This document shows positions 1 to 10,312 of a stretch of 64,000 nt of DNA, piece after piece. A program made the position numbers and the translations under genes. The DNA comes from an uncultured Erysipelotrichaceae bacterium. Lineage in GTDB: Bacteria; Bacillota_I; Bacilli_A; Erysipelotrichales; Erysipelotrichaceae. Every line of letters begins with the position of its first letter. Within the stretch, counting starts at the first letter, position 1. The stretch is taken from contig CAKUQM010000001.1 in the NCBI GenBank assembly GCA_934675465.1, positions 31,238 through 95,237 on the forward strand. The letters run 5' to 3'. Under the pieces are notes generated by a model. It saw nothing but the letters and a program-made list of their open reading frames with translations. It ran no database searches and had not been told where the DNA came from.

Positions 1-327
1 ATTAGCATTTTGATAATACTGTTGTTGTTGAGCCTGTCTAAAAGCCTCCCTAAAGAACTCTTCAAATTCAGCATTATCATAATATTGATAAGAACTCTGA
101 TAAGAAGAATTATTATAAGGATTACTATAAGCCTGTTGTTGACGATGCTGATCAGGATTCTTAATCTGATCATATGCCGCATTGACTTCCTTCATCTTTG
201 CAGCAGCAGCCGCATCACCTGGATTTAAATCTGGATGATACTTTTTCGCCAACTTACGATAAGCCGCCTTTATTTCATCTTCACTTGCATCTCTTGAAAC
301 ACCAAGAACTGTATATGGATCCTGCAC
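1..327 (-). CDS. DnaJ-like J-domain protein (C-terminus beyond window)
   Basis: This is the first 109 codons of a J-domain co-chaperone, which stimulates the ATPase of DnaK. The start is a GTG at 327, preceded by an AGAAAGG ribosome binding site that lies inside the end of the upstream gene. Residues 3-65 form the J domain: DPYTVLGV, then [12 protein letters not shown] with the diagnostic HPD. A Gln/Tyr/Asn-rich stretch follows, rather than the Gly/Phe linker of classical DnaJ, so this may be a type III J protein and not the main chaperone. It follows the zinc-ribbon membrane protein with a 3 bp gap and is probably co-transcribed. The rest is off the left edge, so the full domain set is unknown. 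Confidence 0.85.
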   Translation of the reverse strand, partial: MQDPYTVLGVSRDASEDEIKAAYRKLAKKYHPDLNPGDAAAAAKMKEVNAAYDQIKNPDQHRQQQAYSNPYNNSSYQSSYQYYDNAEFEEFFREAFRQAQQQQYYQNAN

Positions 328-330
328 TTA

Positions 331-726
331 TTAAGCCTTTCTATCAAACTTAGTACCACACTTATTACATGTAATAGTTATATTACCAGACCCCCTAGGT
401 ACCCTTAGATGAGTCTTACAATTAGGACAATCAAAGAAACGATATTGTTTAGCTTGTTTTATACGAGTAATAATATATTTCTTCTTACTTTCATATTTAT
501 TAGACTCGCTTCTTCTTTTATAAACGTTCTTTGAAAACATTCTAAAATAGGTATAAACAATCAATACCCATATAATTATTGTAACAATTAATCGTGCATA
601 ACCACGAAGAAATAAATTAACGACAATCAAAAAGATAACTAGATAAGATAAATCCCTACCTAACACATCAACACCATTACGGCCATACATCACTTTATAT
701 AGCCAGTTTCTAATTTTATTTTTCAT
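331..726 (-). CDS. Small membrane protein with C-terminal zinc ribbon
   Basis: A 131-residue protein with two hydrophobic segments (about residues 28-42 and 46-62), a basic linker, and a C-terminal zinc ribbon made of CPNC near residue 100 and CNKC near 120. The ribbon suggests metal-stabilised protein or nucleic-acid contact, but no function is recognisable. The next gene on the strand encodes a J-domain protein, so the two may form a small quality-control unit; this is inference. There is no Shine-Dalgarno before the ATG. A TATACT box lies seven bases upstream, which suggests a leaderless mRNA. Confidence 0.7.
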   Translation of the reverse strand: MKNKIRNWLYKVMYGRNGVDVLGRDLSYLVIFLIVVNLFLRGYARLIVTIIIWVLIVYTYFRMFSKNVYKRRSESNKYESKKKYIITRIKQAKQYRFFDCPNCKTHLRVPRGSGNITITCNKCGTKFDRKA

Positions 727-733
727 AATAAAC

Positions 734-739
734 AGTATA
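734..739 (-). promoter_or_regulatory. -10 box placed for leaderless start of the zinc-ribbon gene
   Basis: TATACT on the minus strand is followed by seven bases and then the ATG at 726. No Shine-Dalgarno lies between them. The usual -10 to start-site distance would put the transcript start at the ATG. Confidence 0.4.
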
Positions 740-795
740 TGACTAATTTGTGAAAAATAACTGAAATTTTAATTCTTTAGCACATTATTAGCATA

Positions 796-826
796 TTAAA
801 GGGACAACCGAAGCTGTCCCTTTATT
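796..826 (-). terminator. Rho-independent terminator of gap
   Basis: On the minus strand, AAAGGGACA and TGTCCCTTT form a nine-pair stem around an eight-base loop, just after the gap stop codon. The U-run is short. Confidence 0.75.
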
Positions 827-852
827 AATATTTCTAAAAAGTTAATTAGCGA

Positions 853-1920
853 TTATAGGCTAGCTAAGTACTTAATAGTTCTTACCATTTGAGATGTGTA
901 AGAGTTTTCGTTATCATACCAAGAAACTACTTGAACTTGGTAAGTATCTTCATCAATCTTAGCAACCATTGTTTGGTTAGCATCGAATAATGAACCGAAT
1001 CTCATACCAACGATATCGCTAGAAACTAGCTTTTCTTCAGTATAACCGAAAGATTCGTTAGCAGCAGCCTTCATAGCAGCATTGATACCTTCAACAGTAA
1101 CATCAGTACCCTTAACTACAGCATGTAATAATGTTGTAGAACCTGTAGGAGTTGGAACTCTTTGAGCAGCACCGATTAACTTACCGTTTAATTCAGGAAT
1201 TACAAGACCGATAGCCTTAGCAGCACCTGTTGAGTTAGGAACGATATTAACAGCACCAGCTCTAGCTCTTTGAACATCACCCTTTCTTTGAGGACCATCT
1301 AGAATCATTTGGTCACCAGTGTAAGCATGAACAGTAGTCATGATACCTGAAGAAATTGGAGCATAGTCATTTAATGCCTTAGCCATAGGAGCTAAGCAGT
1401 TTGTTGTACAAGAAGCTGCAGAGATAACATGATCATCAGCAGTTAATGTTTCATGGTTTACATTGTAAACGATAGTTGGAAGATCATTACCAGCAGGAGC
1501 AGAAATAACAACTTTTCTAGCACCAGCCTTGATATGAGCTTCAGCCTTAGCCTTAGAAGTATAGAAACCTGTACACTCTAATACTACATCTACATTTAAT
1601 TCACCCCAAGGTAATTCTTCAGCCTTAGGATTAGCATAGATTGTAATTTCCTTACCATCAACAGTGATAGAACCAGGAACCTTTACAGTCTTGCCATCTT
1701 CTTCCATAACTGCTTCCTTGTAATCTACAGTGTGCTTGTTTTCACCAAACTTGCCACAGAAACCACCTTGAGCAGAATCATACTTTAATAAAGTAGCTAA
1801 CATCTTAGGAGATGTTAAATCGTTGATAGCAACTACTTCATAACCTTCAGCATCAAACATTTGACGGAAAGCTAGACGACCGATACGGCCAAATCCATTA
1901 ATCGCAACTTTAACAGCCAT
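853..1920 (-). CDS. gap: Glyceraldehyde-3-phosphate dehydrogenase
   Basis: Class I GAPDH of glycolysis: oxidises and phosphorylates glyceraldehyde 3-phosphate to 1,3-bisphosphoglycerate with NAD+. The protein has 355 residues from the preferred start. The Rossmann motif NGFGRIGR is at residues 8-15, an aspartate after beta-2 (AINDL, residue 34) fits NAD preference, and the catalytic cysteine is C171 in SAASCTTNC. The reading frame extends 14 codons upstream, but an AGGAGGAAA site sits correctly before the ATG at 1920, and [11 protein letters not shown] is the normal N-terminus. It appears monocistronic, with its own terminator and an upstream TATAAT box. No other glycolytic gene is adjacent. 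Confidence 0.97.
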   Translation of the reverse strand: MAVKVAINGFGRIGRLAFRQMFDAEGYEVVAINDLTSPKMLATLLKYDSAQGGFCGKFGENKHTVDYKEAVMEEDGKTVKVPGSITVDGKEITIYANPKAEELPWGELNVDVVLECTGFYTSKAKAEAHIKAGARKVVISAPAGNDLPTIVYNVNHETLTADDHVISAASCTTNCLAPMAKALNDYAPISSGIMTTVHAYTGDQMILDGPQRKGDVQRARAGAVNIVPNSTGAAKAIGLVIPELNGKLIGAAQRVPTPTGSTTLLHAVVKGTDVTVEGINAAMKAAANESFGYTEEKLVSSDIVGMRFGSLFDANQTMVAKIDEDTYQVQVVSWYDNENSYTSQMVRTIKYLASL

Positions 1921-1989
1921 TTTAAAAATTTCCTCCTTATAAATTGCATTAATATTATACACTAAAACCTAGCGTATTATACACAAATT

Positions 1990-2020
1990 AAAAGGCCACC
2001 TATATATAGATGACCTAAAA
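1990..2020 (-). terminator. Terminator of the lipoprotein gene
   Basis: On the minus strand, AGGTCATC and GGTGGCCT pair imperfectly around a TA-rich loop, followed by TTTT, directly after the stop codon at 2031. Confidence 0.6.
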
Positions 2021-2030
2021 TTCAATTTAA

Positions 2031-2777
2031 TTATTTAACAACAGAAATTGAAGTTACATGAGGGTTTGCACCTTCATACCAGTATAAGAAACCTTCAACA
2101 TCAATAATTGTACCAGCAGTTAAATCCTTACCTGTCATATATACTTCAGTATCTGGACCAGTTAAGTAGTTTTCAACACAAAGATTAACTTCTGTATCAC
2201 CTAACTTACAAGTAATATATAAGTCTGGATCATATTCAGAATCCTTAGTAGTTACTTCTACAACCTCAAGACCCTTCATAGCAACCTTTTGATTCATATA
2301 TTCAGCTAACTTTTCGCTATCAGCAACAACATCAGTTACATCCTTAGCCTCAAAAGTCTTAGTTTCGCCTAATACTTCAACAGTAGCATCCATGATTTCA
2401 ACTTCACCAGCCCATTCAGCCTTAACACCAGTAACCTTAACTAAAGTACCTTCCTTGATTGAATCAGCAGTTTCCTTGTCCATCTTAGCTTCATATACAA
2501 AATAACCACCATCTTTATCCATACCATATAAAGTCATAACGCCTTGGCCATCTTTTTCCCACCAAGCTTGATGAGCTTGAACATACATAAGAACTTCTAC
2601 TTCAGCATCAACATCAGCAGCCATGAAACTCGCATAATCATCCTTAGCAGTTACTTCGACTACCTCATTGCCACCGTTAGTTGGTCCATCAGTATTATTG
2701 TCGTTTTCATCCTTACCACATGCAGTAAGACCAAAAACCATAAGTACTGACAACATAATAGTTAATAGTTTTTTCAT
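2031..2777 (-). CDS. Secreted lipoprotein of unknown function
   Basis: A 248-residue lipoprotein. Residues 1-20 are a signal peptide ending in the lipobox LTAC, so the cysteine at about residue 20 should be lipidated and the protein anchored outside the membrane. An Asp/Asn-rich linker follows. The rest reads as two beta-rich repeats containing phrases such as KVTGVKAEWAGEVEIMDATVEV and IDVEGFLYWYEGANPHVTSISV, which resemble OB-like folds. No catalytic motif is visible. It stands alone, with its own extended -10 promoter and terminator. The lipoprotein call is firm; the function is unknown. Confidence 0.75.
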   Translation of the reverse strand: MKKLLTIMLSVLMVFGLTACGKDENDNNTDGPTNGGNEVVEVTAKDDYASFMAADVDAEVEVLMYVQAHQAWWEKDGQGVMTLYGMDKDGGYFVYEAKMDKETADSIKEGTLVKVTGVKAEWAGEVEIMDATVEVLGETKTFEAKDVTDVVADSEKLAEYMNQKVAMKGLEVVEVTTKDSEYDPDLYITCKLGDTEVNLCVENYLTGPDTEVYMTGKDLTAGTIIDVEGFLYWYEGANPHVTSISVVK

Positions 2778-2815
2778 TTTAACTCTCCTTTTGTTGTACT
2801 ACCTACAACACGGGT

Positions 2816-2824
2816 ATTATATCA
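2816..2824 (-). promoter_or_regulatory. Extended -10 promoter of the lipoprotein gene
   Basis: The minus strand reads TGATATAAT, a perfect extended -10 (TGnTATAAT), about 40 bases before the lipoprotein ATG, which has a GGAGAG site. Confidence 0.55.
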
Positions 2825-2999
2825 CCTTACCCATATATATATGCAAACACCCAAGTGTAAAATTTTAAGTACTTTTGTGCTTTTAATTAAACATTCCCTC
2901 TTTGTCCATTGTCTACACACATCTTCACCATTAACATAAAACATTTCTTTAATTAAATCATTTAAAAATACGAATAAAATTTAAAACCACCAACAATAA

Positions 3000-3026
3000 A
3001 AGGTCAAGTTACTACCTCGACCCCCA
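3000..3026 (-). terminator. Terminator of the YheO-type regulator operon
   Basis: On the minus strand, GGTCGAGGT and the complementary ACTTGACC form a stem with one mismatch, followed by TTTTATT, just after the stop codon at 3033. Between here and the lipoprotein promoter only AT-rich sequence is seen. Confidence 0.6.
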
Positions 3027-3032
3027 CATTAA

Positions 3033-3680
3033 TTATTTATCAATATTCTTTTTATGATTTCTAATATGAAGATAAACCGTATTCTTAGATATATTCATCA
3101 AAGTTTCAATCTTATATACAGCATCCTTCATTTGGAAAATACCCTTATCATACAGTCTTTCAATGATTATCTTATTTTTATTAGAAGGAAGAATAGAATC
3201 ATCAGCTAAAACATCAGTCTTAACCATTTCATAAGTTTCTTTAATTAAATCATCAGAACTTTGTTTATAAGTTTCTGTAAAACTATTAAGTTGTTGAGGA
3301 ACATAAGAATCCAAAATATCTTTAAAAGGTGTATTTAGATACATATTGATGCAAACCAAACCAATTATCCTCTTATCATCGCCTCTAATAGCTATGGTTG
3401 TTGACTTTAAAGGTTCGCCCCTTGAATTCTTACTAAAATAAACTATAGAATCTTCATTACCATTCTTGATTTGTTCTAATAAATTAAGAGCTAAATCAGT
3501 GATTGGCGCACCAACCTTTCTTCCTGTATGCTCGCCATTATATATCGCAATAACAGACTCTTCTAAATTTTCTAAAGAATGCAGTACAAGCTCATAACTA
3601 TTAGGCAAATATTTAGCCAATCCCTCTATCATAGTTTTATATGATTCTAAAATTAATTTGTCACTTTTTGTTAGTTTCAT
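3033..3680 (-). CDS. YheO/DauR-type transcriptional regulator (PAS-like + HTH)
   Basis: A 215-residue regulator. Residues 1-115 match the YheO-like PAS family (phrases SYELVLHSLENLEESVIAIYNG and TIAIRGDDKRIIGLVCINMY). The last 60 residues form a DauR-like helix-turn-helix (MKDAVYKIETLMNISKNTVYLHIRNH). The frame could start seven codons upstream, but GGAG lies nine bases before the ATG at 3680, and the upstream ATG is too close to it. It is the last gene after ridA, PTS and aminotransferase, so it probably controls that locus in response to a small ligand. The family assignment is good; the ligand is unknown. Confidence 0.8.
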   Translation of the reverse strand: MKLTKSDKLILESYKTMIEGLAKYLPNSYELVLHSLENLEESVIAIYNGEHTGRKVGAPITDLALNLLEQIKNGNEDSIVYFSKNSRGEPLKSTTIAIRGDDKRIIGLVCINMYLNTPFKDILDSYVPQQLNSFTETYKQSSDDLIKETYEMVKTDVLADDSILPSNKNKIIIERLYDKGIFQMKDAVYKIETLMNISKNTVYLHIRNHKKNIDK

Positions 3681-3716
3681 TTGCATATTCTCCAACGTCA
3701 TTATAACAAAATATCG

Positions 3717-4925
3717 TTATAAGCCTTGATACTTTGTTAATGCTTCCTTTATTCTCACAAGAGCGTCAACAACTCTGCTATTATCTTTATAAACTCCCAA
3801 TACTATTCTTAGATGACCCTTGCCACCTTCGCCATAGTTAATTCCATCATTCACAGATACCTTAGCTTCTTTCACTAAATATGACACAATATCTGAAGAT
3901 TTACCAAGTTTAGAAACATCTACCCAACATAAGAAACCTGATTGAGGCAATTCACAAGAAACATTTGGAATAGAATTTAAAATCTCAAAGGCCTTATGTC
4001 TTCTATATTCATAAGCATCTTCAAAAATCTTCATAAATTCAGGATGCTTCATTGCCTCAATAATAGCCTTTTGTGATGAAGTAGAAGTAGCACCAATGAC
4101 ACCAACTGCATTCGCAAACATTGTATCCATAATATGATCATCAGTTACTATATAACCAACTCTTAAGCCACTTAAACCCATACCCTTTGAAAAAGAAAAT
4201 ACAGTCACCGTTCTTTCAAACATGCCATCCATTGAAGCAGGAGTAATCATCTCATTATCATAAGTAAAATCCTCAAACGCCTGATCGACCACAAGAACCA
4301 AATCGTTTTCAACAATAAAATCTCTTAACTTTTCCAAAGATTCCCTATTATAAACAGTAGTAGTTGGATTATTAGGATGTGTCAGTAAAACCATCTTAGT
4401 CTTAGAAGTTAATTTTTCTCTCATCTGATCAACATCCAATTGATAACCATCCTTAGCACTTAAAACTATGGGAACTACCTTACCACCCATAGTTTCAACA
4501 TCCAAATAATTATTAGGATAACTAGGACTTGGTATCATGACTTCATCACCATCATTAATAAAAGGCAAAATCGCAAAATATAAACCACTATCTGAACCCG
4601 GTGTTATCAAAATATTCCTAGAAGGATCAACATGCAAATTATTTTGTCTCTCTAGTTTTTCAGCAATCAATTCTTTTAATTCTTCATTTCCAATAGGAGC
4701 AGTATAGTGAGGAGAAGAATCATCACGCGCAGCTTTAACCAAAGCCTCTTCAACAAAATCAGGCATCGAACGATCAGGCATAAAAGGATCTGCCCAACCC
4801 ATTAAAGCGACACCTTGTTTCTCCATCTCTTGATAAGACCCACCTACATCAGCCTTTTCTACCGCTGAAAATAAGCCGCCTTCTGCCTTCGCAAAAGAAG
4901 AAATCATCTTTTCTTTTATATTCAT
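3717..4925 (-). CDS. PLP-dependent class I/II aminotransferase
   Basis: A fold-type I PLP enzyme of 402 residues. It contains GNEELKELIAEKL, the LITPGSDSGLYFA region, HPNNPTT for the substrate carboxylate side, VLVVDQAFEDFTYD with the cofactor-contacting aspartate, and SFSKGMGLSGLRVGY with the Schiff-base lysine. The start at 4925 was chosen because GGGAG lies seven bases before it; the longer frame begins with unrelated residues. It sits directly after a PTS permease gene and before a YheO-type regulator, and shares the locus with RidA and, divergently, a pyridoxal kinase. The arrangement loosely recalls malX-malY of E. coli. The substrate cannot be read from sequence. Confidence 0.88.
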   Translation of the reverse strand: MNIKEKMISSFAKAEGGLFSAVEKADVGGSYQEMEKQGVALMGWADPFMPDRSMPDFVEEALVKAARDDSSPHYTAPIGNEELKELIAEKLERQNNLHVDPSRNILITPGSDSGLYFAILPFINDGDEVMIPSPSYPNNYLDVETMGGKVVPIVLSAKDGYQLDVDQMREKLTSKTKMVLLTHPNNPTTTVYNRESLEKLRDFIVENDLVLVVDQAFEDFTYDNEMITPASMDGMFERTVTVFSFSKGMGLSGLRVGYIVTDDHIMDTMFANAVGVIGATSTSSQKAIIEAMKHPEFMKIFEDAYEYRRHKAFEILNSIPNVSCELPQSGFLCWVDVSKLGKSSDIVSYLVKEAKVSVNDGINYGEGGKGHLRIVLGVYKDNSRVVDALVRIKEALTKYQGL

Positions 4926-4997
4926 AATAAATCTCCCATAAATCAGCAAAGTGGAGGAAGCATTCCCCCACAATTATATACATATATACTCTATTTT

Positions 4998-6377
4998 TTA
5001 CTCAGCATCAGTTGGTTTCCAGAATAGATATGTTAATACAGCAGCTACAACAAATGATACTGCAAAACATACCATAACTAGAGCACAATTCATAAACGGA
5101 TTATCACCACCCATAAACATACCAAATGATAAGAATGAAGGGCCACCAATCGCATAAGCCTTTAACTTCAAGAAACCTGCAATAGCACCACCTACAGCAC
5201 CACCGATAGAACCAAATAAGAATGTTTTACCTTGAGGGACATTGACACCATATAATACCGGTTCAGTGATACCTACACATGCTGCAATAGAAGCTGAAGC
5301 TGCGTTAGCCTTTAACTTCTTATCTTTTGATTTCAACCATACGCCAAATGCTGCACCAGCTTGACCGATGTTAGCTGAACCTGAAGTTGGAGATACTAAA
5401 TTAAATCCTTGTGTCGCAATCATTTGAGTTAACACAGGAACCATGCCATGATGAATGCCAAGTACAACCATGCCTGAATAGATACCACCATACACAAGAC
5501 CAGCAACCCAGCCTCCATTTGAGAACAACCAGTTCATTCCAGCTGCAATTAATTCACCAATCTTATAAGTGATAGGACCAACAGTCCATAGAGTAATCAT
5601 TGTACCTAATAAAATAGTAAATGCAGGAACAACAATAATCTTTAGAGGGCCCTTAACAACTTTGTTTAATCCTTTTTCAATAAATGAAGCTACAATAATC
5701 GCAAATACGATAGGCAATACTGAAGAAGAATAATTAACCACTCTAAATGGAATACCTAAGAAAGAATAATAAGCAGTTCCATCCGCAATCAATGAAGACC
5801 ACTTAGAAGCCATCATAGCTGCACAAATAGTTAGGGCAACATACTTATTCATTCCAAACACTTCAGCTGTTGAACATGCTAATAAGAATGGAATAAATGT
5901 AAATACTGCCATTGAAATAGCTACGAAAGTAGAGAATGTTGGACTAGACATAGAAGCGCCAAACGCCATAGCTACCATGATAATTGCTGATAAGAAACCA
6001 CAACCAGCTAAAGCAGGAACGATAGGATTAAAGATCCTTGCGATTGTTTCAAACACAAGAGATAACTTAGCACCCTTCTTATTCTTTAAATCTTCCTTTA
6101 AAGCCTTTTGATCATCAATTTGAGCTGACTCGCTCACTCCTGTATACTTACAGAATTCAGAATATACTTCAGCTACCTCAGCACCAATAACAATTTGAGT
6201 TTGAGTAGCTCCATCAACTACACCCAAAACTCCATCAAGTTTTTTAAGAGCAGTAAAGTTTACTTTACTCTTATCCTTCGTTGTTACTCTTAAACGAGTA
6301 GCACAATGAGTTGCAGAAGCGATGTTTTCAACACCACCAAGATTCTCCACCAAATCTTTCATAGATACTTTTGCCAT
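4998..6377 (-). CDS. PTS transporter subunit EIIBC, glucose/sucrose/beta-glucoside family
   Basis: A sugar permease that phosphorylates its substrate on entry. The EIIB domain (residues 1-80) carries the phosphorylated cysteine in ATHCATRLRV. The EIIC domain follows, with about ten membrane segments and the family motif GITEPVLYGVN. No EIIA domain is fused, so a general EIIA must serve it. The ATG at 6377 has AAAGGAGATTAAT upstream. It is preceded by ridA (26 bp gap) and followed by an aminotransferase. The divergent 6-phospho-beta-glucosidase suggests a beta-glucoside substrate, but the exact sugar is unknown. Confidence 0.9.
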   Translation of the reverse strand: MAKVSMKDLVENLGGVENIASATHCATRLRVTTKDKSKVNFTALKKLDGVLGVVDGATQTQIVIGAEVAEVYSEFCKYTGVSESAQIDDQKALKEDLKNKKGAKLSLVFETIARIFNPIVPALAGCGFLSAIIMVAMAFGASMSSPTFSTFVAISMAVFTFIPFLLACSTAEVFGMNKYVALTICAAMMASKWSSLIADGTAYYSFLGIPFRVVNYSSSVLPIVFAIIVASFIEKGLNKVVKGPLKIIVVPAFTILLGTMITLWTVGPITYKIGELIAAGMNWLFSNGGWVAGLVYGGIYSGMVVLGIHHGMVPVLTQMIATQGFNLVSPTSGSANIGQAGAAFGVWLKSKDKKLKANAASASIAACVGITEPVLYGVNVPQGKTFLFGSIGGAVGGAIAGFLKLKAYAIGGPSFLSFGMFMGGDNPFMNCALVMVCFAVSFVVAAVLTYLFWKPTDAE

Positions 6378-6403
6378 ATTAATCTCCTTTTCTTTTATAT
6401 ACT

Positions 6404-6778
6404 TTATTTATTGGCAATAACTTCAACCTCTACAAGAGCAGTCTTAGGAAGATCCTTTACAGCCATACAAGATCTAGCTGGCTTACTTGTGAAGTAGTTT
6501 CCATAAACTTCGTTAAATGCTGCAAAATTATTGATATCAGAAAGGAAACAAGTTGTCTTAACAACATCATCCACTGTATATCCCGCAGCCTTCAACACAC
6601 CATCGATATTCTTCATAACTTGCTTTGCTTGAGCTTCAATTGTATTTTCTACAAGAGTATTTGTAGTTGGATCTATTGGCATAACTCCAGATACAAATAA
6701 TAAGCTACCGCTTTGGATTGCTTGAGAATATGGGCCAATTGCCTTTGGGGCATTTTCTGTTTGAATTTGTTTATTCAT
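6404..6778 (-). CDS. ridA: RidA family reactive-intermediate deaminase
   Basis: A 124-residue YjgF/YER057c/UK114 protein. The family hydrolyses reactive enamines and imines such as 2-aminoacrylate, released by PLP enzymes, and so protects other PLP enzymes. The signature is clear: APKAIGPYSQAI near the N-terminus, FVSGVMPIDP, the arginine in KPARSCMAV and the glutamate in LVEVEVIA. It is the first gene of the operon ridA-PTS-aminotransferase-regulator, which makes the downstream aminotransferase the likely source of the enamine. The ATG has a GGAGG-like site upstream. Confidence 0.93.
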   Translation of the reverse strand: MNKQIQTENAPKAIGPYSQAIQSGSLLFVSGVMPIDPTTNTLVENTIEAQAKQVMKNIDGVLKAAGYTVDDVVKTTCFLSDINNFAAFNEVYGNYFTSKPARSCMAVKDLPKTALVEVEVIANK

Positions 6779-6868
6779 TTTAAACCTCCAATGAAATATT
6801 TTTTATCCATCTACAAATTAACATTACAAAAGTTCATTGTCAATAGAATTACTAAAATATTTTTTATT

Positions 6869-6883
6869 TTGTAACCGTTTCAA
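6869..6883. promoter_or_regulatory. Palindromic operator-like site in divergent promoter region
   Basis: TTGTAACCGTTTCAA is a 15-base palindrome with one mismatched pair and an odd centre. It lies between the divergent ridA and 6-phospho-beta-glucosidase genes. It resembles LacI-family or cre half sites but has the wrong spacing for a good cre. A weak promoter (TTTACT at 6905, TACTAT at 6927) lies just downstream on the plus strand. Confidence 0.4.
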
Positions 6884-6897
6884 TAAAAGTTTAATAA

Positions 6898-8406
<1,509 letters not shown>

Positions 8407-8416
8407 AGCTTTTAAT

Positions 8417-8452
8417 ACAGTGTAGAAAAATAATAATTCTACACTGTTTTTA
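8417..8452 (+). terminator. Terminator after the GH1 gene
   Basis: ACAGTGTAGAA pairs perfectly with TTCTACACTGT around a nine-base loop, followed by TTTTTAT. The downstream kinase therefore relies on read-through or its own promoter. Confidence 0.85.
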
Positions 8453-8540
8453 TAAATAAACTAAATTCCATTATTTATAAGATAGGAATAAAATATAAAA
8501 GATATTTGTGATGAATATCATAGAAAGTAGGATTATTCAG

Positions 8541-9305
8541 ATGGAAAAAGTATTATTGATAAACGACCTATCATGTATTGGAAAATGTTCCCTAACCGTA
8601 TCCATTCCCATCATATCAACATACGGAATAGAAACAGTTCCCCTTCCAACTTGCATCCTATCTAATCAAACATATTTTAAAGATTATTTAATTAGTGACT
8701 GTAGTAAAGAACTAGAATCTTTCACAAAACTATGGACTAAACAAGATATTGAATTCAATACTGTCTATACAGGTTTTTTCAATAGTTATAAACAAATAGA
8801 CTATATCTGTGACTATCTAAAAGATAAAGAAGTAAAAATATTTGTTGATCCCATACTGGGTGATAATGGTAATCGTTTTAAATGTTTTGATGATAACTAC
8901 CAAAGTTCATTAAAGAAACTAGTAGACATGGCTGACTACATCAGTCCCAATCTTACAGAAGCCTGTTTATTAACTGACAGTAATAACAACGAAGACCCAC
9001 TTGAAATCATCAAAAAGTTTAAAAATAAAAAAGTAGTTATCACTTCTATCCATAAAGATAATAAGATTGGCTATCTTGTCAAAGATGATGATGAAATCTT
9101 CCACATCCTAAACAACAAAGTAAAAGATGAACTACATGGAACAGGAGATGTCTTTGCCTCATTCTTATGCGCCAAGATGATACAAACTAATAATTTCAGT
9201 GAAAGTGTTATTCATGCCGCTAAAAAGACAAATGATTGTATAACAGCCACCCTAAAAGAAAAAGGCCATAGTATCTACGGCCTTAACTATGAACAAGTTA
9301 TTTAA
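8541..9305 (+). CDS. pdxY: Pyridoxal/pyridoxamine kinase
   Basis: A ribokinase-superfamily B6-vitamer kinase of 254 residues that makes pyridoxal 5'-phosphate or its relatives. The N-terminus reads LLINDLSCIGKCSLTVSIPI, typical of PdxK/PdxY, with PLPTCILSNQT next and the catalytic loop HGTGDVFASFL near the C-terminus, whose GTGD aspartate is the base. The frame opens at 8508, but AGTAGGA sits eight bases before the ATG at 8541. It lies 134 bp after the GH1 gene and overlaps ilvE tail-to-tail by 8 bp. Its neighbours include two PLP-dependent aminotransferases and RidA. Confidence 0.87.
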   Translation: MEKVLLINDLSCIGKCSLTVSIPIISTYGIETVPLPTCILSNQTYFKDYLISDCSKELESFTKLWTKQDIEFNTVYTGFFNSYKQIDYICDYLKDKEVKIFVDPILGDNGNRFKCFDDNYQSSLKKLVDMADYISPNLTEACLLTDSNNNEDPLEIIKKFKNKKVVITSIHKDNKIGYLVKDDDEIFHILNNKVKDELHGTGDVFASFLCAKMIQTNNFSESVIHAAKKTNDCITATLKEKGHSIYGLNYEQVI

Positions 9306-10302
9306 CTTCAACAACCCATCCATCAGGTGCTTCGACAGCACCTTTTTGAATACCTAACAACATATCTCTTAACTTATCAACAGCAGGACCTGTCTTAAAT
9401 TCATATTCTTTGTCATTATAAGTAATACTACCAACAGGAGCGATAACTGCAGCCGTGCCACATAAGCCACATTCCACAAAATTATCAAGCTCATTAATAT
9501 TAATTGGTCTTTCTTCTACTTCAAGATTCAAATAATGTTTCGCAACATAAAGAATACTCTTTCTTGTGATAGATGGAAGAATACTATCTGACTTAGGTGT
9601 AACTACTTTATTATTCTTATCAATAAACAAGATATTAGCGCCGCCTGTCTCTTCAATATATGTTCTACTTGCACTATCTAAATATAAATTCTCATCATAG
9701 CCTGCTTTATGTGCACAAACATAAGGACGAAGTGACATAGCATAGTTTAAACCAGCTTTAATATTGCCAGTACCATGAGGAGCTGCCCTATCATATGAAG
9801 ATACAAACAATCTCTTTAAAGCTTTATCCCCTGCAAAATAAGGTCCTACAGGAGAGCCAAAGATTCTAAATTCATATTCACTAGCAGGCTTAACCCCTAA
9901 AATTGGATTAGTGCCAAATATATATGGTCTTAGATATAGACTAGCACCACTACTATATGGTGGCACATAGTCTATATTAGCCTTAACTACTTCTTTAACC
10001 GCATCCACAAAACGCTTTTCATCGTATGGCGGCATCTGCATCACTTCAGCAGAATCATGCAACCTTCTAGCATTCATATCCGGTCTAAACAAAACAACAC
10101 GATTATCAACTGTTCTATAAGCCTTTAAGCCCTCGAATACTTGACCACAATATTGAAGTATTGCCGCACTCTCATTTAAAACGACATTTGAATTATCACT
10201 TAAACAACCATCATCCCACTTACCATCTTTATATTTAGCGACAAAACGATAAGGAATTTCATGATAACTAAAGCTCAATGTTTTATAATCAATGTTTTCC
10301 AT
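9298..10302 (-). CDS. ilvE: Branched-chain amino acid aminotransferase
   Basis: A class IV PLP aminotransferase of 334 residues that interconverts leucine, isoleucine or valine with their 2-oxo acids, using glutamate/2-oxoglutarate. It has QVFEGLKAYR, FRPDMNARRL, YLRPYIFGTNP, GTGNIKAGLNYA (region of the PLP-binding lysine), YIEETGGANILFI and CGTAAVIAPV near the end. All are hallmarks of bacterial IlvE. It follows glnN with a 10 bp gap, so the two form an operon linking ammonium assimilation with branched-chain transamination. Confidence 0.95.
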   Translation of the reverse strand: MENIDYKTLSFSYHEIPYRFVAKYKDGKWDDGCLSDNSNVVLNESAAILQYCGQVFEGLKAYRTVDNRVVLFRPDMNARRLHDSAEVMQMPPYDEKRFVDAVKEVVKANIDYVPPYSSGASLYLRPYIFGTNPILGVKPASEYEFRIFGSPVGPYFAGDKALKRLFVSSYDRAAPHGTGNIKAGLNYAMSLRPYVCAHKAGYDENLYLDSASRTYIEETGGANILFIDKNNKVVTPKSDSILPSITRKSILYVAKHYLNLEVEERPININELDNFVECGLCGTAAVIAPVGSITYNDKEYEFKTGPAVDKLRDMLLGIQKGAVEAPDGWVVEVK

Positions 10303-10312
10303 AAATCATTAC

